DNA from: Aurifilum marmelostoma
Lineage: Eukaryota; Ascomycota; Sordariomycetes; Diaporthales; Cryphonectriaceae
Length of the DNA: 64,000 bases
Reading direction: 5' to 3'
Assembly: GCA_027559495.1 (NCBI GenBank)
Contig: JAMXSV010000021.1
Coordinates: 682,001-746,000 of the forward strand
Shown here: positions 1 through 11,395 of the stretch, in pieces
Layout: every line of letters starts with the position of its first letter
Numbering within the stretch: position 1 is the first letter of the stretch
Position numbers and translations under genes: made by a program
Notes under the pieces: model-generated
Database searches by the model: none
Seen by the model: the letters and a program-made list of their open reading frames with translations, nothing else
Told to the model about the DNA's origin: nothing

Positions 1-1835
1 CAACAGCCGCCTCAACATCAGCCTCCGCATCAGCCTCCGCATCAGCCTCAGCCGTACGCTCCTCAACACGGTGGCCAGTATCCTCCTGCCCAGCACCCTC
101 CTACCCAGCACGCACAGGCAGGCTACCCTCAACAGCAGCAGCAGTGGCCTGATCAGGGGCAGCCTCAACACCCCCACCACCCCGGCCAGCCTGCTCTGCC
201 TGCTCAGAACTACCATCCCAACTACGCTCAACACATATACCAGCAGCAACCTCCGTATGGCCCACAGCAGCAGCAACAGCAGCAGCAGCAGCCGGGTCAG
301 CAGCCTGGTTATGGGGCAGCCCCGCCCCCCCCAACAGCCGTATGGACAGTCGCACCCTCCTCCACAACAGCCAAGTGGTCCTCCGCAGCAATGGGGCCCT
401 CCCGCACCCTCGCATCCCCCCCCCCGAACCAACCTCACCAGCAGCAATACGCCGCAAGAGGCCGAGGGGGACACCATGGGCAGCCAAAGGCTCAGCAGAT
501 GGGACCGCCTATCCGCATGGGGTTTGACAGTGGTCCGCCACGGGATCCCAATGCTCCAGTGAGCACTGGCTACCCGCCGCAGCCATATCCCCCTCATCAG
601 GGCCCCGGTCCATACCCCCCAGCACCCTACCAGGGCTATCCCCCAAGTACGGTGCCTGGTCCTCCTCACCACTACGATGGTCAGCATCAGCAGAGTGGTC
701 GTCAGCACGGTCGTGGGGGTTTTCACAATAACAACTTCAAGCAGCGTTCAGGGTACCATGACAACAAGAACCGTCATCACAATCATAACCACAGCAACAA
801 TCATAACAGCAACAATAATAACCGCAAGTCTGGTGGTGGCCCTGTCACGCCTCAGACGCACCATCAGAAGCCTGATGCTGCCTCTGCTGGCAAGAAAAAG
901 AAGCGCAAGACCAACACCCTCGGTCTGACGCCGGGCGACGAGTCTGATGATGACCTCGACGAAGAGGCCAAGCTCAGCGAGCTGATCGGCGCTGATGCCC
1001 CTGAGTAGGTTTCCTTAGTGTTACGTGCAGGCGTATGTTGAAGATCGCTGACGGCCCCGGCCACAGACCCTCAGACATCGCAGCGTGGATCGCGGAACGC
1101 AAGCGCAATTTCCCCACCAAGTCTCGCGTCAAGGCCAAGCTGGCCGTGGAGAAGGAGGGAGAGACCAAGGATGAGCGTGCTCTGGCCCTCGAGAAGGAAC
1201 AGCAGAGGGCCGACAAGCTGCGCCGCGAGCTGGAAAAAGTGGAATCCAGTCTGAAGCGGAAGCGCGAGCAGCAGGATGCCGGCGACGAGATGCGTGATGT
1301 CGCTGCAAGTTCCTCGATGTCGCCATCAGTCAAGTCCGAGAACGAGAAACCCGAGGCCATGTCCACTAAACCGGATCCTAATGCCAACCTTCCACCACCT
1401 CCGAAGAAGGCCGACCCTACCAAGCATTGCAAGTACTACTCCACTGGAGGCACCTGTGGCAAGAAGGGCAAGTGCCGCTTCGTCCACGATGCGGAGGTTC
1501 GAGAGGCTGCACTGAAGGAGAGAGAGATGAACGGTGGACGAATGACCCTGCAGCAACGGCTTGCCCTCAACGACAAGGACCAGCAAGACATGACTATCGT
1601 CAAGGCCATTAAGTATCTCCAGGAGAAAGGTCTGATGGAGTCCAGGTCTAAGCCCGCGAACAATGGTGTGACCAATGGTCATAGTACCGCTCTGATCACC
1701 AAGTCATCTCTGCCTCCTCCGCCCGCCAGCGGTCTTCCGCCTCAGCCGCCTCCCAGTGTTGTGTCGCCGCCGACGGTTCGCTACCAAGGATGGAACCTGA
1801 GTGGGTTTGGAAACACAGGTGTTCAGAGCGACTAA
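1..1835 (+). CDS. NUFIP1/Rsa1-like snoRNP assembly protein with CCCH zinc finger (5' partial)
   Basis: Exons are <1-1004 and 1067-1835; about 590 residues are visible and the true start lies outside the window. The N-terminal third is rich in Gln, Pro, His and Tyr. A His/Asn-rich and then basic, acidic stretch leads into the NUFIP1-type signature (PSDIAAWIAERKRNFPTK), just after the splice junction, followed by a coiled-coil-like charged segment. A CCCH finger with spacing C-x8-C-x5-C-x3-H lies near 1425-1492, and a Pro-rich tail ends the protein. NUFIP1 and yeast Rsa1 act in the nucleus with the R2TP machinery in box C/D snoRNP assembly; that role is inferred from family. The 62-nt intron 1005-1066 has donor GTAGGT, branch GCTGAC (1047-1052) and acceptor CACAG. 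An earlier AG at 1030 would also keep frame but leaves only 26 nt. Two C-runs in exon 1 give a local frame anomaly (see findings). Confidence 0.85.
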
Positions 1836-3393
1836 GAGTCCGACATCTGGCATGGGCAGTTTTTGCGGCGCTTGAGTGTGTCTAGCATACGCAGAAGTTC
1901 AAGTTCCTTGATACTTCCCGGCAGCAGTTGCGCTGCGTGGACACGCGTTTCTTTGCCTTTCAGAGAAGCAGCCGTGAAGGTGTCACTCGGCACAGGCCTT
2001 TTTTGTGCCAACTCTTCTCTCTCATCAAGACTTTTGCCGCACAATTTCTTGCTCTTCTCGAAATGTTTGGCCGAATGATACCCCATCAGTCATAATAAAT
2101 TGTCAACCCATGTTTTGACCAGTTGCCATCCCTCACGTGGCTACCCTCCTGCACGGATTTTGCTCATGGTCGCCATGGAGGGGTCTTGACAGTGTCAGAC
2201 AGGCGTTTCGCGGCTGCAGCTATGAAGTCCCCATCTATTCAATGGGGCCCGTTCTTTTTGCAAGTCCGACTTTCTGATATCTTTCAGCTGGAGTCTGGTG
2301 CGTGTGGTCTAAATATATATGAATCGATGCGAAAGGGCGTCAGGAAAATTGGGAAATGCAGTGCTCATTGTGGGCGGGATAGATAAATACTAATACCCTC
2401 ATGGCTTTTGGAACCTTTGTAGGTCGCTAATGAATGGTTTTCATTTCCTACATAGACTGGCGAAAATGGGAAAGGGAAGGAGGGCTCTCTGACGGATCAT
2501 TTACGATGATGGGCAACTAATCTAGTGCATTATTTTCAAATCGATTCACTCCACTTTCAGTGACTGGTGAAACGAGGGCAATTCACCCTTCTACTACTGT
2601 TGTACTGTCTCATGTAGGCTAGAGCTGTCATGCAGGGCTCTTTAGAACTCTAGGTCTCTCTATATATACACATATACATTCGTGGAGGAGACTCGGAACA
2701 TTGTAGAAGCACAGCTTGTGAAAACTGTTGCCTCATCTTTGTCAAGAGATCAATGGTGGGTAGACAGCTCAAACCACACACAAGTGAGTGATACAAACAC
2801 TCGTACATACAAAAATCAGCTCCTTGCAAAATATGAGTGGGAATGATTGGTGGTTGTGGATCAATTAATCGTTCATCTTTAAGACATCTACTTGAGACAG
2901 TCACGGTCAATCTACATGACCGTGGTCTTCTTTCTGATGACCACCCCCTGTCATGATCATCACCCGTTCTGATGCTGGTAGTTCCCTATCGGTATCTCTT
3001 AAGGACCAGATAATGCATGTGGAAATGCAGAAGGAGGGAGAGAAAAAGAAAGAAAGAAACAGAAGTAGGTAAAACGCCCACCGCTATGCTGACCATGAAA
3101 AACCTGGTTTGTGTCCTCCTGAGTCCCTGAACACCGTTCTGTCGTACCACGCATGGCAAAGCCTCTCGCATCTTTCCCAGAACGCCAGTCCTCGGCCGAA
3201 CCTTGACCGAATCTTGAAAGAGAAAGAAAGTGAACATAAAAAAATCAAGAACAAACGAGGAAGGAAACAGTGGCGCGAGGCCCAGCAGCATTAAGATAGT
3301 CCGCATGCATGATGTGTACCATACAGATTGTCGTGCTGGAACGAGATAACGCGGAGGAGATCGTTGCGAGGCAAGAGAGTGTCAAACCATGCC
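1836..3393. other. Convergent intergenic region, NUFIP-like / SPT2
   Basis: This stretch holds the 3' ends of two converging genes. It is relatively AT-rich with short ATATAT blocks near 2310 and 2660. I see no coding region, RNA gene or repeat family. The reading frames present are short and lack protein character. Confidence 0.6.
2094..2099 (+). terminator. Possible poly(A) signal of the NUFIP-like gene
   Basis: A canonical AATAAA lies 259 bases after the stop codon at 1835, within an AT-rich stretch. Its position fits a fungal 3' UTR. No transcript evidence is available. Confidence 0.4.
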
Positions 3394-4722
3394 TTAGCGT
3401 CTGTTCTGCAAAGCAGCCCTCTTGCGAGCCTCTTTCTCGCGCTTTCGTTTCTCCAGGAGAGCCTCTTCACGCGCGTCCTCAAGTCTGGCCAGTCTGGCCG
3501 CGGCGGCCTCCTCGTCCTCCACATCAGAGTATCCGGCTTCCATGTCCGAATCATCGTCATCTTCGGCGTATCGGTAGCGCGAGCCGTATCCGTAGCCATC
3601 GTCCTCCTCCTCTTCGTCATCAACAACGAAGTCATCCATGTCCTCGTCGTAGTCTTCATCCCGCTGACGTCGTGGCTTGGAAAACATACCCATCGGGTTG
3701 GGCCGTCTGCCACTCTCACGGTCGCGGTCGCGGGCAAGGCCGGATCCAGACACACCAGGTCGTGCAGCGCCAGGCTTGGCCTTGCTCGGGGGTGGACGGG
3801 CAGATCCGAGGTAGCCCGTGGTAACGGCAGCCTTCTTGGGCTTTCGCTCTTCTACCATGGCAGCCTTGCCGACTTTTCCAGTCACGGGTTTTTGCACTGC
3901 TCCCCTGCTTCGGTCAAGATGACCGTTACTACTGCGCTGCATGCCGTTTGTTCCATTCTTGCCTAGAGGGCCAGCAGCACCTGACTTCGTCCCTGGCCTG
4001 AGACCCTTCTTTGCGGCACGTAGCTCCTCTGCAGCAGCCTCCTCTCGCTCCTTCTTAGTGGGCACCCTCTCGGTAGCTTTGTGCTGGATCTTTCCTATAG
4101 CCTGCAACTTTTGCTGCTGAGCGGCGGCCCGAGCCTTGATCTCGGCGATGGATCCTTTCTTGGGTACCTTGGCGGGAGTGTCCGAGGAGGCCGGTTGGCC
4201 TGAGGCTGCTGCCACTGGGCGCTTCGAGAGGGAAGAGGCCGCAGCCGGGGTGCTTCGAGCACTACCTGAAAAGGAGGTAGAAGTTGGCGAGGGTCTGCCA
4301 TTTTGCGCCAAGGACGGCTTCTTGGAGGCAGTGGAGGAGGCAGGCCTATCCGCAAAAGATTTTGGCCCTGTATTCGATGATGGTCTGGCTGAGCCGGTGT
4401 AACCGGTTGTCGGTCGCTCGGCAGGGCGAGATGTCTTGGAAGGTTCACCGTTGGGCTTCGAGGGGCCAGTGGTGGCAGTCGAAGTGGGGACAGTCCTAGG
4501 GGCTTTCACGGCGGCACCCTTCGTATCTGCGTCGGCCTTCCTCTTGGCCGGTGTTCCATTTATTGGTCGTGTTGCTGTTGTTGTTGAGGGAGATGCAGGC
4601 GCTTCGCCCGTGATGGAGGCGAGCAGCTGGCCGATCTGAAGTGGAAAAAGGGGGGGAGGGGCGGATTAGTTGACGATGCCCGCGGGTAAATAATGCAGGG
4701 CGAGGTGGTGACTTACCGGCAT
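3394..4722 (-). CDS. SPT2: SPT2 chromatin protein (histone chaperone)
   Basis: Two exons on the minus strand: 4717-4722, encoding only Met-Pro, and 3394-4635; 415 residues. The 81-nt intron 4636-4716 starts GTAAGT and ends TTCAG. Splicing gives the N-terminus MPIGQLLASITGE, which is why this tiny first exon was chosen; the ATG at 4509 would lose it. The middle is low-complexity Ser/Thr/Pro/Lys. The C-terminal 100 or so residues carry the family hallmark: a GMFSKPRRQRDEDYDED block, a strongly acidic tract, a Tyr-rich acidic stretch, and a basic helical end rich in KRKREKEARKR. Spt2 binds H3-H4 and DNA and helps restore nucleosomes during transcription. The gene diverges from RPP2. The long acidic/basic tail and correct length make the call secure. 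Confidence 0.88.
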
Positions 4723-5887
4723 GATGGAGTGAATCCCGCGACCAGAAAGGCTCTCCTGGATTGGTCCCACCCTCTCCCAGATAGACGAATCTTCTTCCTC
4801 TAAACCGTCCTTCAACCGACCCAAGGTTGACGCATCTGGAACACAGAAAAAGGGGGTTGGTAGGTCGGCTTCTCGGTTGGCGCTGCAGACAGGTCACACC
4901 TGAAAGAGTTTTCCGTTTGCCTGTGCGACCTGCAAGCGCTGTGTCGCCTGTGGTTGATGCTGCTGCAGTTTTTTGTTTTTCTTTTTCCTTTCCCGCCGAA
5001 GATGATAAGCAAACTCGGCCGGCTTCTCTCGAGTTGGAATCGGGAGGGGAAAACAGAGAAATCGGTCAGGGCGAGAGGCCCAAGGGTGGCGGAAACAGGG
5101 CGAAGGAGCGAGAGAACAAAGGAGGCAAGGAAAGAGGGTGACTTTTGCGAGGGAAAGGGTGGTCGTGTGAAGGAGAGAAGGGGAAAGTGACGATCCAGTG
5201 GGTATTTATGCTCCCGGGGTCACTTCTGCTGCGACCCGCTAGAAAGGGAGAGATGCCAAATGCCAGTGGAAAGATGGGCTGCTGAAAGGCCCGCCAAGCA
5301 ACCCCCCCAAGCCCCACAGATAGGCCTGCGTACTGCAGAAGCAACACACTGTAGAAGCAACAGCGGCCAGTGAGGGGTTCAGGAAATGACGGCTTTCAGT
5401 TCAGCCGCCCTCTAGAGATACTACACACCAGAGAGGCCAGAGCGTTCTTACCAATCTAAGCACAAAACGAATGACACCCTGGCTTGACCGACTTGGAAAA
5501 AAAGAAAAAAAAAGGATGAAGAAGAAGCAATCTCCATGGGCGGTAAACCCGAGTCGGGCATCAACATACTAACCATGGTGAGCCAAGGGGACGGCCGCCT
5601 TCTGTTGAAGACACCACCTCTGGAGAAACCCGCAGCTGGCTCCCGCCTGGCAGCCAGCTGTTCTAGAAGAAGACGCTCGGGCCATCCAGCAACCCACCAT
5701 TCTGACCCCGGCCCGCTCAAAACCCCCAGCTCGAACTTTTTCCTACCAGCAGCCTTGCGCACGACACACCGTTCGACTCATCACCAATCACCACCAGAAT
5801 CCTTCAACGCAAGAACTCGAAGACTCAGTCTCCGCCAAGCGGTTAAATCGATTGACATCTCGTGTTCTTTTCTAAATTCAACAAATT
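4723..5887. promoter_or_regulatory. Divergent promoter region, SPT2 / RPP2
   Basis: About 1.4 kb separates the two start codons (4722 minus, 6109 plus). Purine-rich tracts occur around 5040-5190 and an A-rich run at 5497-5515. No CCCTAACCCT telobox of the kind found near the other two ribosomal-protein genes is present. I see no coding region here. The long frame open through 5536-6108 is in frame with P2 but reads as leader sequence. Confidence 0.5.
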
Positions 5888-6093
5888 GTGAGTCTACGCC
5901 GGCCGACCTCGAGGTGCTGCTGCCGCCCCTCAACCAAGCAATCGAACTATTATTTTTGTCCCTCCAGCCCGCGCACGACTTTCCAGTTTATCCTCTCGAA
6001 TTGGTTCCTCAGAGACTGGTCTCTACCCATTTCAGAACTCGCAATCTACATAACAGGCGCACATTTACTAATACGTCGATCCTACAAATACAG
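5888..6093 (+). other. Possible intron in the 5' leader of RPP2
   Basis: A GTGAGT donor at 5888 follows a pyrimidine- and A-rich leader. A possible ACTAAT branch near 6067 is followed by an ACAG-type acceptor ending at 6093, 15 bases before the ATG. Leader introns are common in fungal ribosomal-protein genes. The assignment is inference; other acceptors are possible. Confidence 0.35.
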
Positions 6094-6108
6094 ACCCAAT
6101 CAGTCAAG

Positions 6109-6617
6109 ATGAAGCACCTGGCGGCCTACCTCCTGCTCACCCTGGGCGGCAACGAGAAGCCCTCTTCCGACGACATCAAGAAGGTCCTTGAGTCCGTTGG
6201 TATTGAGGCTGATTCCGAGCGTCTGGACAAGCTCATCTCCGAGCTCGAGGGCAAGGACATCAACGAGGTACGATGCGAAGCGACACGATGCAAACATTTG
6301 CGGCCATACTTGGGGCGGATGGATGCAAATTCGGGAACAATATGCTGATGAGGAACCCACCACACAGTTGATCTCTGAGGGTAGCACCAAGCTCGCTTCC
6401 GTTCCCTCTGGCGGTGCCGGTGGCGCTGCTGCTGGTGGCGCTGCTGCCGCCGGTGGTGCCGCCGAGGCCCCCAAGGAGGAGGAGAAGAAGGAGGAGGGTA
6501 CGTCTTCACACGCTGGCGAACAGCAGTCCCACCGGAGACCTCAAGTGCACATACTAACTAACTCGAACAGAGAAGGAGGAGTCCGACGAGGATATGGGCT
6601 TCGGTCTGTTCGACTAA
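6109..6617 (+). CDS. RPP2: 60S acidic ribosomal protein P2
   Basis: Three exons: 6109-6267, 6368-6497 and 6571-6617; 111 residues, the usual P2 length. Intron 1 (100 nt) starts GTACGA and ends CACAG. Intron 2 (73 nt) starts GTACGT, has a perfect TACTAAC branch at 6552-6558, and ends AACAG. The protein begins MKHLAAYLLLTLGGNEKPSS, the helical dimerisation domain. A Gly/Ala-rich hinge (GGAGGAAAGGAAAAGG) and an acidic-lysine stretch follow, and it ends with the invariant stalk tail SDEDMGFGLFD. P2 pairs with P1 on P0 to form the ribosomal stalk that recruits translational GTPases. The reading frame stays open far upstream, but the ATG at 6109 matches family N-termini and has a purine at -3. High confidence. 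Confidence 0.96.
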
Positions 6618-7647
6618 ACGTCTGGAACCCCTTTGTCCAACCTACAAAAAAATTGACACAGACATTTCGGGGGTGCTTTCGAGTACTGTTACGGGCCTAT
6701 TAAGACGGCTCGTCCTCTCATGCCAGAAAGTAAGGCATCGAGACGGTGTGACAGGCTGCAGCAAGTAGCTCATGAAGAGACAAGACAAAATCAAAACAAA
6801 CTTCATGGCCCTCCGATACTCGACCACTCTCCGTCTATATGCTGGTCCGCTTGTCATAAATGTGCAAGTACTTGTGAATGCATGTTGTCCACTATTTTCA
6901 TTGTTTTATTGTTGCTTCTTCCTCGTCGAGGTAATAGTGATGGCGACAACAAAATGTGTATTATTATGCTTCATAACATCCTTGGCCGGCTCTCGACTAG
7001 GTTGTCGGGCCCAGCCAGTGCATGACAGCTTTTTAAATTGCGTGCAGAGAGGCTGGGATGCGAGGTGTGAGTGACATGGGTGCCCTCGACAGCGGCTGCA
7101 GGAGCGTCAAGCGCTTCCCTCTTCGGGACCTGCGTTGCGGTGGAAACGCGGTAGGGCCGAATCGATTGGCTCACAGAGACCCACCAACAACAACTGAGAG
7201 CTGCGAAGGCCCACCCAAAACCTGGTTTGGTCGCATTCTCCCTCGTGCGATATCCTCTTGTTTCCATCTCTCAGTCATCTTTCTTGTTCCTGCTCATTGC
7301 TTCCACCGCCGACCAGACTGCTGCGAGCACGACCATGGACCTCTAGGACACGTCGAATTGTTATTTTCCTGCCCACCTCCCAGCGTATAACACGAACGAG
7401 CGCGCGTCGCAGCAGGCGAATTAGGTCCACCGCCAGAGCGGGATCCACTCCTTGTTTTGTCGGGAGGATTCTGGCAAAGCAGTCATCATAAAGTACACAA
7501 ACAACGAGGCCAGAGCCGTTGCTGGTCCAAGCTTTTCCTATCCCAAGCCACACACCGGCTGGTCGACCGACTACTCGTCATCCTCCCATCTGGTTTCCAT
7601 CCGCCCCGGTCCCCAGAGATCAATCGAGTATACCACACAAAGAAAAA
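6618..7647. other. Intergenic region RPP2 / MPS1
   Basis: This holds the P2 3' UTR and the MPS1 promoter and leader. The part just before the MPS1 ATG is A- and C-rich and ends AAAGAAAAA, a favourable initiation context. Several short open frames at 7250-7640 are shadows in other frames. No RNA gene or repeat family is seen. Confidence 0.5.
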
Positions 7648-10539
7648 ATGTCGGCAGCCTCGCCCACGCCACTGGGCGCCGGCAGTCATTTCACCTCGCT
7701 GGGTCGGAGGACATCAGCACGCCAGGCCCTGCGCAGGCCAGCCTCGCGACCGCAGTTCAACCGCAGCGAGTCCCAGCCTTCTGTGCCCAGCGCACGGGAG
7801 ATCGCAGCATCCGCCATCGAGGGCGCCAAGTCCCAGCCACAACAGTATGACGCCATGCACGACAGCTCAGACGACGAGATCCCCGTGCCTATGAAGCTCA
7901 GCGCTCTCACCAAGGCCCTGCTCAACGATGGCGGCGAGTCCGACGTCGCAGCGGCCGCAGTACACCGGCAGCCGTCCCCGCCTCATCAACAGCAGCACCA
8001 GCACCCCCAGCCAGAGCCCAGGATTATGACCCGGAGACGCAGCTATCTTGCCAGGAGCGGTTCGGCCGCCATCGAGGAGGTTCCGGCGCCGGAACCAGAG
8101 AGACCTGTGCGGGAGACAAGGCGTCATGTCAGGACTAACAGCGCATCTGTCCCGTCTGCACGGCTCAGCTCTCCAGCGCGTGCGAGGGATAGCAGCCCCG
8201 TCCCGCGCAAAAGGATCGTGCGTCTCAGCACTACCCCTGGTGGTGGCCCGGTATCTAGTGGTGGAGGGCTCAGGCGGTCTCTGTCTTCATCCAACAGACG
8301 CAGAGCTGAAAGTCGAGGCCCCGAGGATGAACCAGTCCAGCAGGCCGGTCCTCCGTCGGCACCACTGGAGGATGCCGACGTCAACACGCCTGCCCAGCCG
8401 GCGCGCCGGGTGCAAATCGCCATCGGCTCCTCTGCCCAGAGACAAAGGTCCGCTGGCGGTTCCTCTTCAGGCATTGGGTCGAGGCTTTCTGGGTCTGCCT
8501 TTCGCAGCGAACATGAGGCAGCCGCCTCAGAGGAGCCACGTACCGAATCTCGACCACAGTCTGCCCTCAATCAGAGCAGTATCTCAAAATTCGGAGGCAG
8601 TGTCAGGGCCCGGGAGGACCAGGGTGCCCAGGGCTCAATGCGCGTCAAGCGGCTCGGCAAGGTTCCAGGGAGCTTTCTGAGCGGCCCTGCTCGCCGTGGC
8701 AGGAGACGCGAGAGTGAAGAGGACAGACTTGCCAGGGAATTTGGCGACGGGGAGATGCCCGAACCACAAATGCATGAAGATATCCCGATGGAGGCAGAAC
8801 CGGCACCAGTACCGGCACCATCATACCGCGATTTCGCCGCCTCCTCCGGCAGTCCTGTCAGTAGCAAGGAGCTGAGGGCAGCCGGGAGCCGCAGGCAGTC
8901 CTACGCAGACCTCAGACCTGCCTCTCGGATGGAGACCCAGAGGGACGAGTTTGACACAGCTCATGAGGAGCCTGGCCAGCAGCAGGCACGGCCTGAGGTC
9001 CCGTCGGCGCACGATCAGGAGAACGAGATGCACAGCGCATCGGCCTTTCAGAGGCGCAAGGCGTCACTCGGCGCCCTTGACAGGGACCAGGAAAAAAAGC
9101 TCTTGCGGTCGCCGAGCCTCATCGAGATCGGGTCTCGCCCCGTAGCTCGTGCCGTCTCACCAGAGCGCCCGATTCTGGCGACCATCAGCCAGAACGTGCA
9201 GAAGACCCCTCACGTTGTCATCCCGATACAGCAGCGGCCAGCACCGCCACCTCCACCGAAAATGAGCGTACTGGACGCTGCTACTGCGACCGCAGGCGCC
9301 GCAACCACCTCCCAGGCCAACAAGAAGAAGAGTGTGATCCTCAAGGTCAACGGAAGGTCTTACCAGAGGGTGGACTGCATTGGCCGGGGTGGCAGCGCAA
9401 AGGTGTACCGAGTGACGGCTGAGAACGGCAAGATGTTCGCCCTAAAGCGGGTCAACATTGAGAACGCCGACGAGAATACGGTCAAGGGCTTCAAGGGAGA
9501 GATCAATCTCCTACAAAAGATGACGAATGTGGAGCGCGTCATTCAGCTGTATGATTATGAGCTCAACGAGGAGAAGCACATGCTGAGTCTGGTAAGTCTG
9601 CCTGCATGAGAAACTAGCCGAGTCGGCTCTCAGCTAATCACAACTCTTTTCTTGCAGCTCATGGAAATGGGAGAGCTAGACCTCAACACTCTGTTGCGAG
9701 TCCGGCAGAACCCTGAAGGATCCAAGCTCGACCCCGTCTTTATCCGCTTCTACTGGAAGGAAATGCTCGAATGCCTGGCAGCCGTCCACGCGCACGACAT
9801 TGTTCACAGCGACCTGAAGCCGGCCAATTTCGTCGTTGTCCAGGGCCGCCTGAAGCTCATTGACTTTGGGATCGCAAACGCCATCCAGACCGACGAGACG
9901 GTCAACGTCCACCGGGAGACTCAGATCGGCACACCAAACTACATGTCGCCCGAGAGCCTTATGGATTCGAACCACTATGCGTTCACCTCTGCCCACGGCG
10001 GCAGGTCGCTGCACCCCGGGTCCCGAGGCCCCAAGCTGATGAAGCTCGGCAAGCCCAGCGATGTGTGGTCGCTGGGATGTATCCTGTACCAGATGGTCTA
10101 TGGAAACCCGCCCTTTGGCCATATTCAGAACCAGATGGCCCGCTGCCAGGCCATCATCAACTGGAACCACAGGGTCGAGTTCCCGGAGAGGGGTCTTGGT
10201 GGCATCCGAGTCCCGCCGTCGCTCCTGCGCACCATGAAGCGCTGCCTCAACCGCGAACAGCATGCGCGCCCCACGTGCGCGGAGCTCTTGTCCGACAACG
10301 ACCCCTTCCTGTATCCCATGGAATACGCTGTCGACATCCCGGGCATGGATGACTCGCTTCCGGTGACAGAGGAGCTCCTCGGGAGAATTATCCAGAGCGT
10401 GGTCACACGATGCCGTGAACGGCTGCCCACGGAAGGAGAAGCTGTGTCCGCATGGCCTGCAGCGTATTGGACCAGTGTCAAGAAGGCCATCGCGGCAAAG
10501 GAGTTAGGAGATGGTGGTGTTCCTGCAGCGGGCAGATAA
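7648..10539 (+). CDS. MPS1: Dual-specificity spindle-checkpoint kinase Mps1/TTK
   Basis: Exons 7648-9591 and 9658-10539; 941 residues. The 66-nt intron has donor GTAAGT, a GCTAAT branch and acceptor TTGCAG. The first 570 residues are a disordered Ser/Arg/Pro-rich region. The kinase domain starts near residue 572: glycine loop GRGGSAKVY, catalytic lysine in FALKRV, then after the intron a catalytic loop HSDLKPANF (HSD in place of HRD, as is typical of the Mps1 family), DFGIA, and the activation-segment GTPNYMSPE. An insert (about 27 residues, containing HGGRS) follows SPE. Mps1 phosphorylates Spc105/KNL1 and Mad1 at unattached kinetochores and, in yeasts, acts in spindle-pole duplication. The ATG at 7648 follows an A-rich context; an upstream in-frame ATG at 7519 lies in leader-like sequence. 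Confidence 0.93.
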
Positions 10540-11395
10540 CCAACACTGGCGTTTGCTGAACAACATCTCCGTCTGCCTATATTGCGAACAGTCTATACAA
10601 CAATAATGACGACGACGACGACGACGACGACAACCACAAACCCCCTTTCGTACTTGATTGGTATTTCTTCCTGTTCTGGGTTTTATTCCCCATTTTGGGG
10701 ACGAGCAATGACGGGCTACGTAATGACACGGAGAAGACTGGAAAAGAAAGATGAAAATTGAAAACTGGCACACCCACAGCAATAGAGGGGAGGGCTGAGT
10801 TGGGTAGCGTTTCTTCTTGTTCTGTCTGTACTCGCTTCTGAGGCAGATTATTATTTTTTCTTCATTGTTCCCTGGGGCGCTTAGAGCTCTCACTTTTGAT
10901 ACCACCTCACCAGCATAGAATGATTATGATTTCCTTTTCTCTTCAAGGCTCTACGGGCATTTCACCGAGTCCTCACACGATACCTGATAGACGATTGAAT
11001 CATTCCAGCGAGCAAATTCTATTGATTGTGGCCATGGAATTCGTTGGTCGGTAGGACTTTCTCGTCATGCAGATTCGGTCCTTGTATTTTGGAATGATAT
11101 ACATGCTGAAGTATCAGGACGCAGGACGCCCTGATCAGATGAAGGGCGCGAGAAAGTTGCTAATCAACACATTCATGCCCACCACGATCATGCCTTCAGC
11201 AGCATCGTGCTGTCCTTCCTCTCAACCTTTTTTTTCTTTTTTTCCCTCTTCTTTCTCATCCCTAGTAATATGCACCACTCGCACATTTGTACACGTCCAC
11301 TGCCTCGTTGGCTTGAGCCTACCCAGCACCTCGTTTGTCTCCAATCACGCCTGTGGAACACACATACACACACACACACACGCTGACACACGTGT
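10540..11395. other. Convergent intergenic region MPS1 / bL21m
   Basis: The two genes converge here. Besides the GAC repeat there is a T-rich block near 11227-11260 and a (CA)n tract around 11362-11382, just past the bL21m stop. No gene is seen. Confidence 0.6.
10608..10632 (+). repeat. (GAC)n microsatellite in MPS1 3' region
   Basis: About eight uninterrupted GAC units lie some 70 bases after the MPS1 stop codon, so probably in its 3' UTR. Confidence 0.85.

Noticed and set aside
1035..1064. ATG at 1035 as the start of a separate CCCH-protein gene
   Set aside because: A 62-nt intron with a GCTGAC branch joins the upstream Gln/Pro-rich frame smoothly to the NUFIP signature, and 1035-1064 falls within that intron.
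3309..3966. Two plus-strand frames of 171 and 212 codons
   Set aside because: They lie antisense to the SPT2 coding exon and share its codon periodicity; they are shadows.
5536..6108. In-frame N-terminal extension of P2 by 191 codons
   Set aside because: P2 proteins begin MKHLAAYLL; the upstream part has leader character and a probable intron.
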